A stretch of 20,306 nt of DNA. Source: a virus. A program made the position numbers and the translations under genes. The notes under the pieces were generated by a model. That model made no database searches. It had not been told where the DNA came from and was given only the letters and a program-made list of their open reading frames with translations. Below, one piece after another: positions 19,708-20,306 of the stretch (its first letter is position 1; each line of letters begins with the position of its first letter). The DNA is taken from IMG/VR virus record IMGVR_UViG_3300009285_003004, positions 1-20,306 of that record; one strand, given 5' to 3'.

Positions 19708-20157
19708 ATGAGCAACAAAAGCAGTGGGTGGTGGACCTCCCTGTGGTGTGGAGCGTCTATCGTCGTGTGTCTGGCCGGATGCTCTGCCTGGGCCGACGAG
19801 TCGTCAAACCCTGGCGCGTTTTTGTCCATTCAGCCAAAGGTTGATTTTGGGACAGGCTACAACTTCCAAGAGAAAATCGTCACCGCCAGAACCAGCTTTA
19901 GCGTGGTGAGCTGGGGAGACTTGGTGGAAGCCCCTCGCTTTGGCCTAGAGTTTTCTGAGAAGTGGCAAGGGGGGCGGCCTACGCTGGACGTGGGGATCAA
20001 TCTGAAAACACTGGCAGAGCGGTTGGGGGCCACCTGGCATTTGGATCGGGCCCTCATGCTCAGCGGGTACGTCGCGGCTGATCTCAACAGCGGCAAGCCT
20101 CTGCTTGAGTCCTTGAATGTTGGCGTGGCACTTTCAATACTTTCGGTGCGGCTGTGA
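19708..20157 (+). CDS. Secreted lipoprotein, lysis region (possible outer-membrane spanin or envelope protein)
   Basis: 149 residues. A signal peptide is clear: polar N-terminus with K4, hydrophobic core (SLWCGASIVVCLAG) and lipobox L22-A-G-C25, with Ser after the Cys, which in diderm bacteria favours sorting to the outer membrane. An alternative signal peptidase I site (SAWA before DES) is close by. The mature part alternates polar and hydrophobic residues (FLSIQPKVDFGTGYNF, TARTSFSVVSW, APRFGLEFSEKW, PTLDVGINLKTL, ALMLSGYVAADL), which suggests beta strands, possibly a small barrel. This is longer and more strand-like than typical outer-membrane spanins, so a different role, such as blocking superinfection from the outer membrane, is also possible. 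It has its own ribosome site. Its stop overlaps the next start (GTGA). Confidence 0.68.
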   Translation: MSNKSSGWWTSLWCGASIVVCLAGCSAWADESSNPGAFLSIQPKVDFGTGYNFQEKIVTARTSFSVVSWGDLVEAPRFGLEFSEKWQGGRPTLDVGINLKTLAERLGATWHLDRALMLSGYVAADLNSGKPLLESLNVGVALSILSVRL

Positions 20158-20306
20158 ACTGGCCAGCCCTTCTTGACAAGCTCACCTCCCGCTACTTTCT
20201 GGTGTGGGTGGTGAGTGCCGTGCTCTATGCAACCGGCAAGATGGAGGATGCTACGTTTCGCTGGATCACAGCGGCCTACATCGGCGGCGGGGTCGGCAGC
20301 AAGATT
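20154..20306 (+). CDS. Holin-like membrane protein, 5' part (continues past window)
   Basis: The first 51 residues are visible. GTG overlaps the lipoprotein stop (GTGA). The start MNWPALLDKLTSRYF leads into a transmembrane helix (about 14-28, YFLVWVVSAVLYATG), a short loop (KMEDATFR), and a second hydrophobic segment beginning WITAAYIGGGVGSKI that runs off the edge. This layout, 'LLDKLTSR-x-F, helix, short acidic loop, YIGG helix', is what I recall of small two-helix phage holins. The place at the end of the lysis genes agrees. The 3' end is missing, so length and C-terminus cannot be judged. Confidence 0.65.
   Translation, partial: MNWPALLDKLTSRYFLVWVVSAVLYATGKMEDATFRWITAAYIGGGVGSKI

Noticed and set aside
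1-20306. CRISPR array, tRNA or rRNA genes
   Set aside because: No spaced identical repeats, no cloverleaf-like segments and almost no intergenic space were found on either strand.

Overview
This window is a stretch of tailed-phage (or prophage) genome carrying the virion structural genes followed by the lysis genes. Every supported gene is on the + strand. Gaps are tiny (the largest is 79 bases, 18569-18647), and most genes overlap or touch by ATGA, GTGA or TAATG junctions, so the window reads as one translationally coupled late operon whose promoter lies upstream. A major capsid protein of the N4-gp56 type, an SU10-like adaptor, a nozzle-type tail protein and several ejection-like proteins point to a short-tailed (podovirus-type) virion. 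The lysis genes include a peptidase-type endolysin, a candidate inner-membrane spanin and a lipoprotein, which suggests a diderm (Gram-negative-type) host. The host cannot be named from this sequence.

Layout. 1-701 is the 3' part of a scaffolding-like protein. 711-1805 is the major capsid protein. 1811-2458 is an AT-richer HNH endonuclease gene, probably a mobile homing-type insertion, with a strong GCAA-loop hairpin near its start. 2455-6732 is a cassette of one SAM methyltransferase and three glycosyltransferases, placed between the capsid gene and the adaptor gene. 6734-7632 holds the adaptor and a 61-residue protein. 7634-10417 is a nozzle-like tail protein that appears to carry two inserted domains, one like a carbohydrate-binding jelly roll and one like a Kelch propeller. 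10414-16130 holds four coiled-coil or low-complexity proteins, the last and largest resembling big DNA-ejection proteins. 16123-17580 is a repeat-built tail fibre. 17591-18114 holds two diverged copies of a small gene flanking an AT-rich 87-residue gene. 18111 to the right edge is the lysis region: an XhlA-like membrane protein, a small Trp-rich membrane protein, an M15-type endolysin, an Rz-like spanin candidate, a 49-residue basic protein, a lipoprotein, and the start of a holin-like protein.

How the genes work together. The first genes build the head, the adaptor and nozzle close it and form the tail, the ejection proteins probably travel with the DNA, the fibre and the lectin-like nozzle insertions bind the host, and the last genes lyse it. 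The sugar cassette is the odd part. It may decorate the virion, the DNA or the host surface, but the sequence does not say which.

The strongest leads are: (a) a glycosyltransferase gene with a perfect Shine-Dalgarno but ATC as its only plausible start; (b) the methyltransferase/glycosyltransferase cassette inside the structural operon; (c) the Kelch-like and carbohydrate-binding-like insertions in the nozzle protein; (d) the small duplicated gene flanking an AT-rich newcomer. Several starts given here differ from the longest possible reading frame and rest on Shine-Dalgarno position, overlap and domain boundaries. GC figures quoted are hand counts of single 60-base lines. No terminator, tRNA, CRISPR array or attachment site was found.
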